Shown here: one piece after another, positions 50,401 through 61,177 of the stretch
How positions within the stretch are numbered: position 1 is the first letter of the stretch
How the letters are laid out: every line of letters begins with the position of its first letter
Source: Balanoglossus misakiensis
Lineage: Eukaryota; Hemichordata
Direction of reading: 5' to 3'
DNA length: 64,000 bases
Assembly: GCA_040954595.2 (NCBI GenBank)
Contig: CM082581.2
Span: 13,640,001 to 13,704,000 of the forward strand
Notes under the pieces: generated by a model
Database searches by the model: none
What the model was told of the DNA's origin: nothing
What the model saw: the letters and a program-made list of their open reading frames with translations, nothing else
Position numbers and translations under genes: made by a program

Positions 50401-53400
50401 ATGATAGTCTTGGCGTGGGGAGCCAATGGTCATCACACATATATTCTGCCAGTATCTCGTTTTATCTTGACTTTCAGAAATACATACCACGTGCTCCAAA
50501 TAATTGCAATTATTACAGGGAAATTGTAAGGCAGTGGGAATAAACGAGATTGTCGGTTCAACTGGTACGATTAAAACAAACTCAATTCTCAAGCAATGAC
50601 CACATCTCGAAATAGCATCACCGGTGGCCAGTTTTCACAGCATATTAATCAACGTAAGGGGTCGTAGATATTTGAAACACGCGAATGTCAAACACAGCTA
50701 CATTTAATTGAGATTGGCCTCAACTCCCCCTTCTTGAACGAAAGAAATGAGGTGTGTTTTAGTTGTGCACGGTCCCTAAATGAAGCTCTAAAAACAGTAG
50801 CGAATGAGCCTTTGATCATTGAGGCGTATGGTGTTTGATATGGGGAGATCAGTTGACCATTCGATTTACTCACTTTCTGTGGGTAGACCTACACTGAGAA
50901 TACAAGGCGTGTAGAAAGCTGGATTTTCCTCCCTCAGGAACGGGTATCGGTGTTTACGATACACATGGTCTGTATGCCCGTTGTATCTGAAATCAATTCA
51001 GAGTCCATTGGGCCTAATTGGCAAACGATGCGCGAAATTGTCAAGCAGGTGCCTCGGGAAGCGGTATTCGTTGAAATCTAGACACCTCTGACTTGATGAC
51101 TTTCCTAAGGCTTCGAATTACTAGGTCGTCTGTCTACAGCACCATGTTTATCCGGGTTACTGCGACTCTGAGAATGACTTCAGCCAAATCAACAAGGAAC
51201 TGAAATATTTTCATTTATTTCCGAGAATTCTGTGGGCGAGGGTATTGCTCAGCAGAAGGCTGTTTCCCAAAGATAACCGATGACGTATGGTCGTGTTGAA
51301 ATACACCAAACGGTCTCTCTAGCTCCACGAGAGCACGAAGCAGACAGCACAAAAGTACCACCAAATCTCTTACGCAACAATACCACAGCGTGAACCTGAT
51401 TGGTCCAAAGTCCATCTGATTTGCATACGCCAGGCAAGATCAGTCGCGCGCGCACCCGCAGTTCGCACACATCTTCATGCGGACTATAGCAACAAGATAT
51501 TTACCTGAGTAGATGTTCAAAATTCAATAACGGTTATCTAAAGGTTATCAGGCTTTTCACTGACAAGGAGGGAAAAACTGGCATGCCGGTAGAATTGAGT
51601 AGTCTCAGTGTACTGGGGGAATCCCAACACTAGGGTTACGTAAACATAGGCCCGTTCAGTAATTTATTTGGTAATCTGCCAAGGTTGAAAATGCCAGGAG
51701 GTTAAAGGTCACGGTAATCTCTGCAAGAAGAGGATACCCAAAAATTTACGCGATGTTGTCTTCCAGTCAAAGAAAAACAAAGCGAAACACCAATAAAAAC
51801 AAACAGTCAACGTCGTCCAAAGTACGTGTGGAAAATTGGACTTTCTCAAGTTCAGTTACGGACTCCTTTCCCGTCGAGAAAAAAATGTCAAACAATTATA
51901 TATTATTTTATCTCGATTTTTAAATCACACAATGAACTCCCCATTCCGAGTCAAATATTCACTGACATCTTGGATACAAAGGATACTCTCGCCACTCGAG
52001 AATACAGTCGAGTCGAGAATACAAGTACAGGTCGTCGAGAATAGTACAACTAGGTTGTCCTCGCGTTCCTAAGATTTTGTTTTAGCATTAGTGACACTGA
52101 ACGTTTACAAACCACGAGCGATAATAAAACAGTTTACGTAAACTTTTGGTCTGTGTTTGTTGGTGACGACAGCTTCGAAAACAATGCGGTGGCACCCGTC
52201 TGCTTGTCTGAGGCAATAAGTTCAAATGCTGACAAAACGCACGTAGCCTGTTCTTTTACAATATGAAAAGTATTTGAGTTAACATCTTGAGCTATTGTAC
52301 TGTCGTTTGCTGCACTGTCTCTATAGAAACGTTGATACCGGTCACAGTGGACGCTGGTCACCTAAATTTCACGCATACCTCCCTTTCTTCGTTGTTTTTG
52401 AAACTAAAATGTTGATGAAAATAACATTAAGTGTTCGGGTGCATCAACAAACGAAATAACCCTTTTGTCTAAAAACAAGGAGAAAACCAAAGAACGCAAG
52501 GAGAAAAGGTACAACACGCTAAGCTTGAAATAGGAAAAGGAACCTCCTCATTTTGCAGGTGATTTACGACATTATGATTTATTTTCATATGCACACGGAA
52601 AGGAAGATTGCCAATACCGGTTACTGCGCATCAACCGAATAGTTACTCAGATCACAGAGGAACGTATTTGACTTGCACTTCCCTATAACAACTAGAGATA
52701 ACGGACTTCTGTGTGTACTCTCCTAAAATACAAACACATCATCATTATATGTGCAATAAAAAGCAATTTACAGTAATATTTTCTTATCTCATCAAAAGCG
52801 TCCCTTCTAGGAAATTACCGATACTCGAAGTTGTTTATCTCCACTCGGGCGTGGGAGGAGTATGATTCCTTGCATTGCCCGAGGCTACGATTTGTTACAA
52901 AATTTGCCGAATCAGTGAAGACCCATCCCACGCGCTTTCACATGTACATACACGGACGAGGAACAAGAAAATTATAACAATTTAAAACATATGAAAATAA
53001 ACATCGAATCGTCCTTAACTTCATTTGGACACAGTTGATGACGTCAAACTTTGCACCATTCAGGAAAACAATTAAAAAAACCTAATTTATTAATGTTGAA
53101 ACGACATCATCAAGGAATCACATACAGCGTCATCATTTGAACTTCGAGAAACTTTTTTTCGCATTAAAACGTTGCTGAAGAAGAGTGTCTTTGCGAAACA
53201 AGAGCGCCACCAATGTTCCTAAGCGTGACAATTTTAGTGTCTGCTGCATCACAGATGTAGGTATCTCATACCAGAGAAGTTGACATTTTGTGGGTGTGAA
53301 TTTCCAAGTCACAATACAACGTTTTCCTGTTCTGTTTGGCGAAGAATTTATAACAGGGTTTATGTATTTTTCCGTTGTATCGTATTGTAATAGTTTGGTT

Positions 53401-56400
53401 GCGTGGTTTGCATAGTAGCCGGCCTTTGTGAACTGGACTTGTAAATTTCGGGTTCAAAAGTTATCGGACTTCCTTCAACGTGGAGGGTCTCCGCCAGACG
53501 CAAGGTGGGAGTCTTGTTTTGGCTTTTATCGTTTTGATTTGTAAAGATTCTCATGTTTTCTCAAACAACAAAGAATCACACTCCCTGACTGAACCGCGCG
53601 TATGCAGCAACATGTAACATGACTATCACAAATCCAACGCTGGAAAGAGCCATCAAATATTACAGTTACTGTAATCGTCCAATAGAATAAAAGACGCCTG
53701 TATAACGCAAGATGCTGTTCACTTTGTCAAAAATTAAATCAACTTGTCATCCATTTACAAATAGATGTAAGTCAACTATAGAAGCTTTCAGAGCGCACTC
53801 GTTACCTAATATAGTAAACTATATTATTTAAAACTTAAAGCGACACCGCCCATCAGTTCCGGCCGTTCCATACCTTTCCTATCGCCAAAGGTATGCGACA
53901 AAATCCTACACGATAAAACTATGTCGTTTTTAAGGAATCATCGGTTAGGAATGGGCGGAAATGTTTCAACCGGCCCGGTAGATCAACATTTTTGCCGGCA
54001 AATTAACAGCGCAGTTGTCCTTCTAGTAGAATACCGAGTACAATCGGCCACCGGAAGTAGACTGTCTGCATTTCTCGCTGAATTCAAAAACACACGTGGT
54101 GAATGCGGCGAGTGTCCTTTAAAGAGAAAGTCAACCAGAGTCCTTAATGTCACCATATTTGGCCTGATTGCTGTTGGTAATCACTTGATGTGGCTTAACC
54201 TACTGTTTATTAACAGAAGTTGTGGTCTGAACCACACGCAAGTCACCTCATCATCAAATAATATACCTGAGCCCTGCCTCAATACACCTAAGACACACCG
54301 TGTGAACGGATACACTCAAATTTTCCCTCCTAAGTACAGAACAAGTCGCTAAAATTAACAATCAGAAATCCATATACATGTATAAAGATATATACGCACA
54401 CGTACACACAATATATTGAGCGGGGTATCAAGACCTTTGCATTTATACTAATTTATAGTATTGATGCGTTTTATATGATATTTGATATTTAGTTTCAACT
54501 CATAACTTCGTAACTACGTAGGAGAATAAACATGTGGTCTTGATTCAGTTCGAAATAAAGTCGGCTGATCTATATATTTTATTTCCAGTGATACACATTT
54601 TCCTAATGAATATGTTTCTGAAAATATATGTCCACCATGATTAATATCCCAGCAAAGGATGATGAATTATTTGAGGTTTCCCAAATTAAATAAGGAAATG
54701 ACTTGAGATAAAACCCGACCGCAAGTAAGATCTCTCTATTTTAAACAGAGAATGAATTAGCATAATTTTATATGATTATTAAGTACATTGAACATACGGG
54801 TTCTCTCACTTGCGTTACGTTGGTCTTTCGTTTCCAAGGAACGGCAGAAATTTTAATTTTCAATGAGATCTCGTCATTTTTGCGCATGATGCTGAAACAA
54901 ACAGTAAGCTTATTTAAAGTAAACAAGATGTCAGTTTCTACAGAAGCCAGGTTCTATACATCAAGAAAAGACCGTCGACAGAATCTGTGAATGTACCACG
55001 TAAAAATCAGCGACCATGTCTGGCGGCATAATCACGAAACCGTAGATTTCACAATGAAGTCGACTCAAGTCTGCCCAAGTACGACACGATCCATTCAGCT
55101 GTCTTTCTCAGGGTCAGGGTATAGATACACGCATTGTCCTTTCCTAAATAGAAACTTTCATCGGAATGCAATGTCCCTCGATACTCGGTTCGCCACTGTC
55201 CGCAAGCGTCATTGAATTTAACGATGTGAAATTACTGTACGTAGTGATTACCTGCTGTGATATCAAATATATCATGTGATAAAAGTTTTATCATCCTGGT
55301 ATCCCGAAGTATAATATGCAAAACTGCCATGTAAGACGCAGGAAAAGTTGTTTCGTTCCGTGTTGGTGTGAAATTTTGAGAAGTGCCCTAATACACAGGA
55401 TCTACAAATGGCTAGTGACGAGTAACCGACTTGGTTGGCCCAAGGATTTTGCTATTATAACACGACAGTCGATAAAAAACATGACGACAAACCAAACATA
55501 TATCATTCTATAATCAACAAACATGGTAATAACGATTACTGCTGTTTCAAGTGTGTGATAAATTGCGAAACAAAAACAAATCAACAAGTGTGTGTAAACA
55601 AGTCGATTGGAATCGGTCATATTGAAATAGTGCTGCTCGTGGTGACATTTCTGTTCGGTCATTCTCGCCGATTATTGCCTGTTCATTATTCTTGTTGACG
55701 AGTGGCCACATTCTTAATTGTCTGACGGCCAGACAAGCACACCAAACCCAGGGTCAGTGTGACCGGATCTTATTTTAATGCCACCCAATAGCCAGAGGTG
55801 AGACAACGAAGAGCCGTGGCATGATACTGTTTCATTGGTCGCCCCCTTCTCCGCCTCAATACAAACCCACACAACTTGATCGCATGTTTGTCAGAGTTTA
55901 TGCCGGCAAAATACGTTGTTGGGATCAGGCCTTCTTTTTGCTCGCCTATTCGAACACAAATAAAAGCCATGTTATCGGCGTGGAATGTACACCTTTAAAG
56001 AAGACGTTGAAAAAGTATTATGGTAGGTCAGGCCATTCAGCGTCCCCTCATTTTGTCTTCCCTATTCATGGAGGGGTGTTGGTCCAGCTAAAATATGTTG
56101 TTCATAGAAATCAGTTTACAAGTTTTACATAGACTTTGTGGTGTGGGTAGTTATGTAAAATATAAGGTCTTTCAGTTATGGACTACCAGTGAGGAGCTGA
56201 TTGGCCCTCGGGCTACCTTCAATACACGTAGTATCTGCTGTTTGCCATTTACCTGCGATTCTGTATTCAAGGCTACTGACAAACACATCCGGCAAATCCC
56301 CTTGCAGTTTCCCCTAACAATGACCCAGTGGGGGCAAAAAATATTGTCTCACTTTTTGTGAGGGCGGTTTATTTCCCAGCATGGACGGTTGAGAGGACAA

Positions 56401-57335
56401 GAGGGAAAAAACTGTTCTTTTTTTTGAAGTCGACTAAAAACGTTAAAAGTTGCGAGTCGGTGATCGGGGAGGTAACAAAAACAAGGTAACACGTGCCCAG
56501 TTTTGATCGACACCTGTCATTGCGGGCGCAAGAACCAAGTCACTGAGCGTGGAGCGGCGACGAGCATCTTTGAAGCCTGTTACCCGCCCTTTGGAGTGGT
56601 TTGTCTTTCGGTATGTCGGCCTGTGGTAACAACATCAGGTGTTACTGGATATGTGCTCTGGATGGCCGATTAGCCTGCTCGCTTCTCTTCTTGGTGGTGC
56701 TGGTGCTCAGAGCAGACAAACGAGCAAGGTTCGTTGGTTTTCGCTGACATTAAATAGTGTGTTTTTGCAAAGTGTCTTCCCCCGCGGGGTAGTTACATTC
56801 AGTAGGCGAATGGTATGGCCCTATTCAGCAGCGAATACCAAAAATACTTTTGTGGCTTGCAGATCACAATGATGAACATGCTTAAAACCTAAAAAAGGCC
56901 TGTCCGTCTCCAACACTTGCCGCTCTAACCATTGTCTTGGTAAAACATACGTCGCGTGTACTGCTCCCTTTCGTCGGGTCTCACAGACGCGCTTATTTTC
57001 TCGATAAGGCTGTGGTTGAAATGAAATTATTTTACGCATAATGTTCGCCAGTGGATGACCAATCAACGTCGACGTAAGGCATTGTCTTGGATCTGTTAGC
57101 GTTTCCCAGACGTCGGGAAAACACTCCTTTACACTAAGTAAATCACTCGTCACCACTCTGAGGAAATGCTCGGGCGATTATGTAGAAGGACTCGCCAGCA
57201 GTTTGGGATTCACACAGTGTAAGATTTCCGACAAGGTGTCACTGAATTTTTGTCGTCAACTTCCGACCGTCACACACGTATACACACGTATAAGGAGCCG
57301 GGAAGAATTGCGTGGATTCGGAAGTCGCCGAGGAC
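47458..57335. other. 10-kb non-coding interval between FBXW4 and the FGF8-class gene
   Basis: No exon of a recognisable family on either strand. Open frames of 60-155 codons (for example 47620-47964 plus, 49840-50304 minus) lack domains and start context. GC and CpG content are higher than to the left, especially 49.6-50.4 kb, where a TTGGATG|gtgagt donor at 49961/49962 could end a non-coding exon on the plus strand. A G14 run lies at 48244-48257. An inverted repeat gataaaa-g-ttttatc lies near 55278. Given the divergent arrangement, this interval probably holds both promoters and shared or FGF-specific enhancers. Confidence 0.45.
48244..48257. repeat. G14 homopolymer run
   Basis: Fourteen consecutive G on the plus strand in the intergenic interval; length may be unreliable in assembly. 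Confidence 0.9.
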
Positions 57336-57341
57336 TATAAA
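57336..57341 (+). promoter_or_regulatory. Candidate TATA box of the FGF8-class gene
   Basis: TATAAA in 'gaggactataaactttgg', 83 bases before the ATG at 57424. If used, transcription would start near 57366 and the 5' leader would be about 60 nt. Additional upstream promoters cannot be excluded. Confidence 0.4.
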
Positions 57342-57423
57342 CTTTGGAATCGTTCTCCTTCGCCAGTTTGGATTTGCGCACCCCTACAATGCACACCTAC
57401 AGAAAACTGCATCCACGGAAGAC

Positions 57424-60400
57424 ATGAATTTACCAGTCAGGTTTCTGTAAGTTCCGCTTTTTTTCGTCACCATCACTTGTATATACGCTGTGTCTGATCT
57501 GCCCTTTATCATCACGGTTTCAGATTCACCTGGCCGTCGTACTTGATTTTTTTCTCTCTGGTGGATTACCAATGGTTGTGATTTAAGCACTCATCTCTCG
57601 TTCTCGGTTACTGTATTGAAACGTCTTAAGTGTTTTACCATGTCTTGTGAAACGCACAGTCTGATGGTCAGATACGGCAGAGCGTCTCCATCTGTAGTGA
57701 CGTGTATCTCACACACAATTTGTGCACAAAGCGGTGTCGGGGCTGTATAGGATACTAAGCAAAGAAATTCGCCATGAAATGTCGTGTCCTTTGATGTCTG
57801 TTTTTCGGGCAGATTAGGCATGTTGTTCAAAGTAGTAATGGTGAGTTGGAAATTCATTCTGGTCAAGAAGAATGCCTCGTTCCCCCGGAAAGACTCCTTT
57901 GTGATAATATTTCACTTGGTCTTTTGTACATATCATTGTGTCTTTCCTTTAAACCCTTAACTTATCAAGTCGCAATATGCATAATTTGTTTACAGAGGCA
58001 GCACTTAAACATTTAAGTAGAGCAAAGGCTACTTTTCCTGTGAAAGCCATTTTTATAACCACTCATTAGCGACAGCCTTTTCACTCCAGCGGGATGACAG
58101 CTCAAACAGTAATAGCGCCCACTCCGTAACACAAGAGTGCGCCTTTACTTCAATGTCGTCAGCCTATCGCTGCTTTCTCATCATCGGCGGCTGAGATTAA
58201 ACGAACCGATCACTTTCTATCAGCTTGGTGGCGCGGCTGAGGTTGTTGTTTTTCTCCCTTCTGCTCGAGTGGTGTAGTTTTTCCTTTGTGGTCAAATAAC
58301 ACATTCAGGTCACATATGTCGGTGTATCGGCCGCTTCGGTGACGACAGTTACATGCTGTGTTGTCCGGTGGAGCAGGAACACGCGGCCGGACTACACAGT
58401 GCCTCGATCGCTCTCGCTTCATTTGAACTATAGCCGTGGTTAGAGAGAGCGCCGTACCTTACCTCTCTCGTACACAGGTGAATACATTTCACAACCTTGC
58501 CCGTTATGGCTCCCCCTGGCTCTCCTTGTAGCTCATCAGAATTCAATTTCGTCCTTAATTGTCGCTTTCGGCACTGCAGCAACTTGGCGAGATTCACAAG
58601 TTTACCAAAATGTCCAACAATTGCGAGGCATTCTCCTGCAAATTACTACGGAATCGAGTCAATTACCCGGTGAAGTGTTTGGGCAATAGCACTGTAGCAT
58701 ATTAATGAACCCACGGCGCAGTCAATCAAACTAATTAACATGAATACAGGTGCCAATTGGAGGGAAGGTCCCACCCATATCGGCCACTTGAATTGTCCCC
58801 GCAGAATGAGTCTTAAGTTGCTCAGTCTGGCCTCCCCTTACAATTTGTAAAGAAGTCTTCTGAGAGAGTGCCTTCAATTGCGCTCCCCCGACCAGATCAA
58901 CGCGCAGTCTTGGCTTAGTTCCGCTAAAGGGTGCCACCCATGCATAAAGCTCTGCTTTTTGGGCACGTCCTATCTTTTGTTTTTTTTCCAAACCTTCATG
59001 CTTGGTGCCCTATAGCTGGCTGGGCACCGGGGGGAATTGGACGGTATCTGTGCGTGTACACCCGGGATTTTACTCAGCAATTTTGCGAATTTTTAGACTG
59101 GACGAGAGGTCGGGCTTGCTTTGTCGGAAGAGGATGATTTATCGAGTATTTAAACCACTTCAAACTGTATGAACTGTCATTGAACGGCATCCCATATGCA
59201 AATATTGGACCTATTATCTCCGCTGTTTGTACACGCTAGCTCTGTGCACACAAACGATCGTCCGTCGCCGCTTTCACATCTATTACGGGGAGCTGTAGAA
59301 CGAACGGAGTGGAGAGAGGTCCCGGTCGTCGTCGTCGTATGGTTGGCTCCTACGCCGGGGCTGCTCGGACGGACTTCCGTGTCCATTATGTTACCCTATC
59401 GATGCTTCTGTTCACTGTACGTACATCTTCCATGTGTGATTACAAGTCTGGATGAGTCAGCTCCCTGTCACCACGTTGTCTGACACAGAATCCCCAGGCT
59501 CCCTTCACAGCTTTCACACAATTTAAATCGAAGACATGTCGTACATGCTAGTTTTGAATTCAGATCCATTCACACAAGTGGCAAAATATTTAACTCGTCT
59601 GTTATTTCTGGAGATCGATTTTACACCGTCAGTGAAAGCGAACCGCTAATGTCACCTTTTCTCCGTTTTATCTCTCTCCAATGCAGGCTTTTGCATGTAC
59701 TTCTCTGGTGTTGGCATTTGCAGGTAAGTCATATCCAACTATTTTATTGTTTATATCTCAGCTACTCTCATATCCTATATTCAAGGGCAGAGTGCCTCAA
59801 TATATCGTCCAAAATTTAATTGTACCTCGCCTTCAGCCATTTATCATATTTAAGACTCGACGGATCACTGTACTAGGAAGTCGAATATCTCCTTGAGACC
59901 ACGGGGACATTCGGTGTTGTTGTGATAACGTTTCGGACAAATGAATAGCAAAAATGTCCGTACTTGTAGATTAATTGCCACCTTCCCGTCTGTATTTATT
60001 GGAGTCTTTTGAAGCCCGTACCCTCCCCGATTATTTGGAAACACTTAGGTGGGCAGACACAAACTGAGATACCGGAGTAACGCTTGAATCGCCACCAATA
60101 CTACCTGCCCCCCCCCCCCCCAGAACACGACATGACACTCTATGCACACAAGTGTCGGACTTTGCATACTTTTGCAATGATCCAAGTAAAAAGCCAACCC
60201 AAGGCTTTCAACGTGAAAACCGACTAAATGTCATGTTTATTTGTTGAGAAGCCTATTTATTTCCCCCTTTGATCCCTGAATTCGTCTGCTTAAATTGTGG
60301 TCTGCGAGAGAGAGAAAACACACCTCCACGTTCTTGAATTCATAAATGGCATTGGAGACGGGGAAACCCTGCCGAGCGACCCGTTGTTCCATTGGACAAT

Positions 60401-61177
60401 GTTGCAGAACGTGACGATCGATCGCAAGCAGCGGGGGGGGGGGGGGGGGGAGATTTTGGTTCCGGCTACTACACTGAGATGGAAGTTGCCTGTACCCATG
60501 ATGACACATTAGAAATTCTGAATGACCCGTTTATCCTTAAAACGACATTTGCTGACAAGTGTGTTTGGTTTTTTAAGACGACCTTCGGTGCCTCACCTAT
60601 AAACAAGGTGGGCATGACTCTGACATGGCAATAATTCATGGCGACAATTAAGTATAGCACCCTCAGACTTCAAATCCTGCGGTGTGTTCAAGCACAGGGG
60701 CCAATCATTGACAGGGAAACACGAGCTCGATAAAATCCCGGTACTCTTTTTAAAAAAAGGGGGGGGGTCCGATCAACCGACTAGAAATACGTTTGAATGA
60801 GTAGCAGAAAACCAAGTGCAGTGGTCTTAGGACAACCCCCCTTTGAACAATAAGTTGACTCGAGCAATACAACCCAAGGCCAGTTTTATTACACGGGGAT
60901 AAAATGGGGAGACAGAGAGTCCGCTTGGACAGGGCCAGTCTGTCAATTGTCATATGTTTGTACACTGAACTTGGTTCTACACATCTCTTGCAGGAATCAA
61001 TACAGTTGTCCGACTCCAAAGACTTTGGTGCGCATGTTAGCAGTCAAATGGGTAGACACGATACGTCTAGTTTAGGTGTGGAACGCACCGTGCAGTTATA
61101 CTCTAGGGCAAGTCATGGACATGTCAGGATTTACGGGAAAAATGTCGACGCTTCAGGCGAAGACGGAGAAGTTTACG
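57424..61177 (+). CDS. FGF8/17/18-class fibroblast growth factor, first three coding exons
   Basis: Secreted FGF ligand acting through FGF receptors in embryonic signalling. Coding exons: 57424-57446 (MNLPVRF plus CT), 59687-59723 (37 nt) and 60994-61177. Exons 1 and 2 join to give the signal peptide MNLPVRFLLLHVLLWCWHLQ. It aligns with human FGF8, where LLLHLLVLC is also on a tiny separate exon (1D). Exon 3 begins in phase 0 and reads SKDFGAHVSSQ, then VERTVQLYSRASHGHVRI and SGEDGEVYG. The block matches the RTYQLYSRTSGKHVQV...AEDGDPFA part of FGF8/17/18. It ends in phase 1 at GTTTACG|gtgagt, the same point and phase as in vertebrates. Phe31 matches Phe32 of human FGF8b. The beta-trefoil core and C-terminus (about 120 residues) must be on exons right of 64000; I found none up to the edge. 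Upstream the frame is open, but 57424 is its only ATG. Which vertebrate paralogue it equals cannot be said; invertebrates usually have one pro-orthologue. Confidence 0.92.
60108..60121. repeat. C14 homopolymer run
   Basis: Fourteen C in intron 2 of the FGF8-class gene. Confidence 0.9.
60433..60450. repeat. G18 homopolymer run
   Basis: Eighteen G in intron 2 of the FGF8-class gene, 300 bases from the C14 run. Together they could fold or cause polymerase slippage; the exact length is uncertain. Confidence 0.9.
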
